Below are positions 62,515 to 64,000 of a DNA stretch of 64,000 nt, piece by piece (position 1 is the stretch's first letter; each line of letters begins with the position of its first letter). The position numbers were made by a program, and so were the translations under genes. The notes under the pieces were generated by a model. It did not search any database. It had not been told where the DNA came from and was given only the letters and a program-made list of their open reading frames with translations. Origin of the DNA: Cephalotus follicularis (Eukaryota > Streptophyta > Magnoliopsida > Oxalidales > Cephalotaceae); contig BDDD01003363.1 in assembly GCA_001972305.1 (NCBI GenBank), positions 1 through 64,000 on the forward strand, given 5' to 3'.

Positions 62515-62940
62515 AAATGTGTCTTGTAAGTTTTGACCTCTTGTCAAAAGCTATTTATAGGTTTGACTTTCTCTCTCCTCAAAAGAGCGCAGCAGACTGT
62601 CATGGTGTCAACGCTATGCGTCTCATATTATCTAGGCGTCAACGCCATGGATAAGATGAAACAAGCATCTAGTCTCATTTGTCTTCGCGTCAACGCCTAA
62701 AACCCATAGCGTCAACGCGTAAACCTACTGGTTTTTAAATCGTCAACGCCATGCTCTCCACAACGTTAACGCCCAGCGGCTCAATCTAGTTATGACATCG
62801 ACGTGTATCCATCATGGTGTCGATGGGTAAAGCTACTGGTTTTATCAGTGTCAACGCAAGCCGTTTGCGTTAACGCCCAGTAACACAACTAGACATGGCG
62901 TCGACGCATGCTCTCCATGGCATCGACGCCCAAGACAAAG
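62395..62940 (-). repeat. GCGTCAACGCC / GCGTCGACGC cluster in the last LTR
   Basis: About fifteen variants of GGCGTCAACGCC, GCGTCGACGC, GCGTTAACGCC and ATCGACG. Many are themselves near-palindromes. Most lie upstream of the minus-strand TATA box near 62555, that is in U3. Confidence -1.
62467..62511. repeat. (GA)n microsatellite
   Basis: An uninterrupted run of about 22 GA units, 40-90 bp downstream of the TATA box of the last LTR on the minus strand (CT-rich there). Confidence -1.
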
Positions 62941-64000
62941 ATGAGACAATCTCTTCATACATTTCAACCCTTCACATGGAATATTTCATCGTGGAAATGC
63001 ATGGACCTAAATTCAGCATAGGAAATACTTACTAGCTAAGCAACATCCTCTCGATGTTGTCCTTTCACTAAATGACATGTGTCTCTCACACGTGTCAACA
63101 TGTTCAAAGCAAGGCAGGACCTGGAAAGCCTAGTCAATATCTGGTATGCTGATAAGTTTCTCAGAACATCCCGAGTTCTGGTATGACCATCCTAATAGTC
63201 CTCTCGACTATTCACAAGATAGCCCCGGTGTGAGCTTTCATCACCCCCGGATCCGTGTATCACCAAGTCTATCATTCCATAACCAGATAGCCAGAGCCTT
63301 AAGCCCATCTTTAACATATGTGTAATGTAACCCTCATCACTTTTGACTCTGACCACGGACTAGGGTGTGGATTAAATGTCCACCATAGAAAACACTGTGA
63401 CCATATAAATCTGTGAACATATTGTGACTTCGGTGGACCTCCCTGGAATCACCCTAGATCCAGTCCGCCTACACCTAGCCAGGATTTCAGTCAGCAATAG
63501 TCAAGATCACATAGAGCCATTCATCCATTATTACGGGTGTGATGATTCCATATTGCGAACTGCGCCCATACGTCTCAATGCAGCTTCCACATGACCTAAA
63601 GACAACCCTTTTGCCAGCACCTGGCTAGTGCTGGGGAAGGCGGAAATCAAAGTCATGCAGTCACTACACAACGCATGCCAGTCGCTCAGGTTTAAGGATA
63701 CAACGTAGGTTAAGACCTACTAGTCACCATAGACTATACACTACCGAAAACAATAGGGATCCTATAGACAAGGGTACAGTCCATCTAGATAGGTCACCTA
63801 TGGTTGGTCAGTTCAGTGTCATACTCTCTAGCACGCACCCCGCATCAGATTTAGTGCCATCCAAACGGCAATGAGAGAAGTCGTCCTCCATACGAGGGAG
63901 AAAGCATAATACAACAAGTCTTTGCAGTTCAACAATTACCCAGAAAGTGAACCTATGACTTGGAACTTCTGTCTGAAGGGACTAAGGACCTCATTCTCAT

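Larger units (their letters stand above)
61603..64000 (-). mobile_element. LTR of a further retrotransposon, cut by the window end
   Basis: It begins on plus with TGTTGGGAACCCCACC and soon GCAGCGGAA; read on minus this is a typical plant LTR tail (TTCCGCTGC...CCCAACA). A TATA box (CTATAAATAG) lies on minus near 62562-62553, with a (GA)n tract just downstream and a GTCAACGC cluster mostly upstream. No primer site is seen left of 61603, so this is a 3' LTR or a solo LTR. The far end is outside the window. Confidence -1.

Overview
The window looks like a flowering-plant nuclear chromosome, most likely a eudicot. It holds one split nuclear gene with GT-AG introns, buried in plant-type Ty3 and Copia LTR retrotransposons, hAT and Mutator-like MITEs and AT-rich spacer. 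No bacterial or organellar signature, rRNA, tRNA or CRISPR array was seen. Species cannot be named from the sequence alone.

The only gene I can support is on the minus strand, from start codon 32957 to stop 8280. It is a 15-exon DEAD-box RNA helicase of the plant RH13 / yeast Mak5 / human DDX24 type. The exons join in frame to 807 codons plus stop, and every helicase motif is present. The gene spans 24.7 kb because its introns took in transposons. Intron 12 (9.7 kb) holds a Copia element carrying a Mutator-like MITE, a pair of short LTR-like repeats and a Ty3 solo LTR. Intron 9 holds a second, related Copia. Intron 7 holds an hAT-like MITE, and intron 2 an hAT relic with a transposase tail.

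Left of the gene (1-8.1 kb): a Ty3 chromovirus-like piece (1-4125), a minus-strand Copia gag and LTR piece (4126 to about 5870) whose LTR carries 20 copies of a TCGATGTCTT-type repeat, and an hAT MITE (6229-7205) with a perfect 8-bp target duplication.

Right of the gene: a 15.4-kb Ty3 element (34013-49418, target duplication CTAAT). Its 5' LTR was split by a 5.3-kb insert made of two inverted copies of a short non-autonomous LTR element, one of which carries another hAT MITE. A 482-bp tandem duplication covers its right edge. Next come a 7.1-kb nested LTR block (50534-57682, duplication GTGTT, with an inner LTR at 50638-53290), a clean solo LTR (58266-60603, duplication ATAAT), and the edge of another LTR (61603 to the window end).

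The most unusual pattern is shared by LTRs of otherwise different elements. At least six carry a cluster of short repeats built on a GTCGAC-like core (GTCGACGC, TCGATGTC, GTCAACGC, AGTCGGCTG). Two Ty3 LTRs also share adjacent small hairpins, one with an apparent compensating base change. These are the best candidates for an undescribed regulatory or packaging module. All positions and similarities were read by eye; no alignment or search was run.
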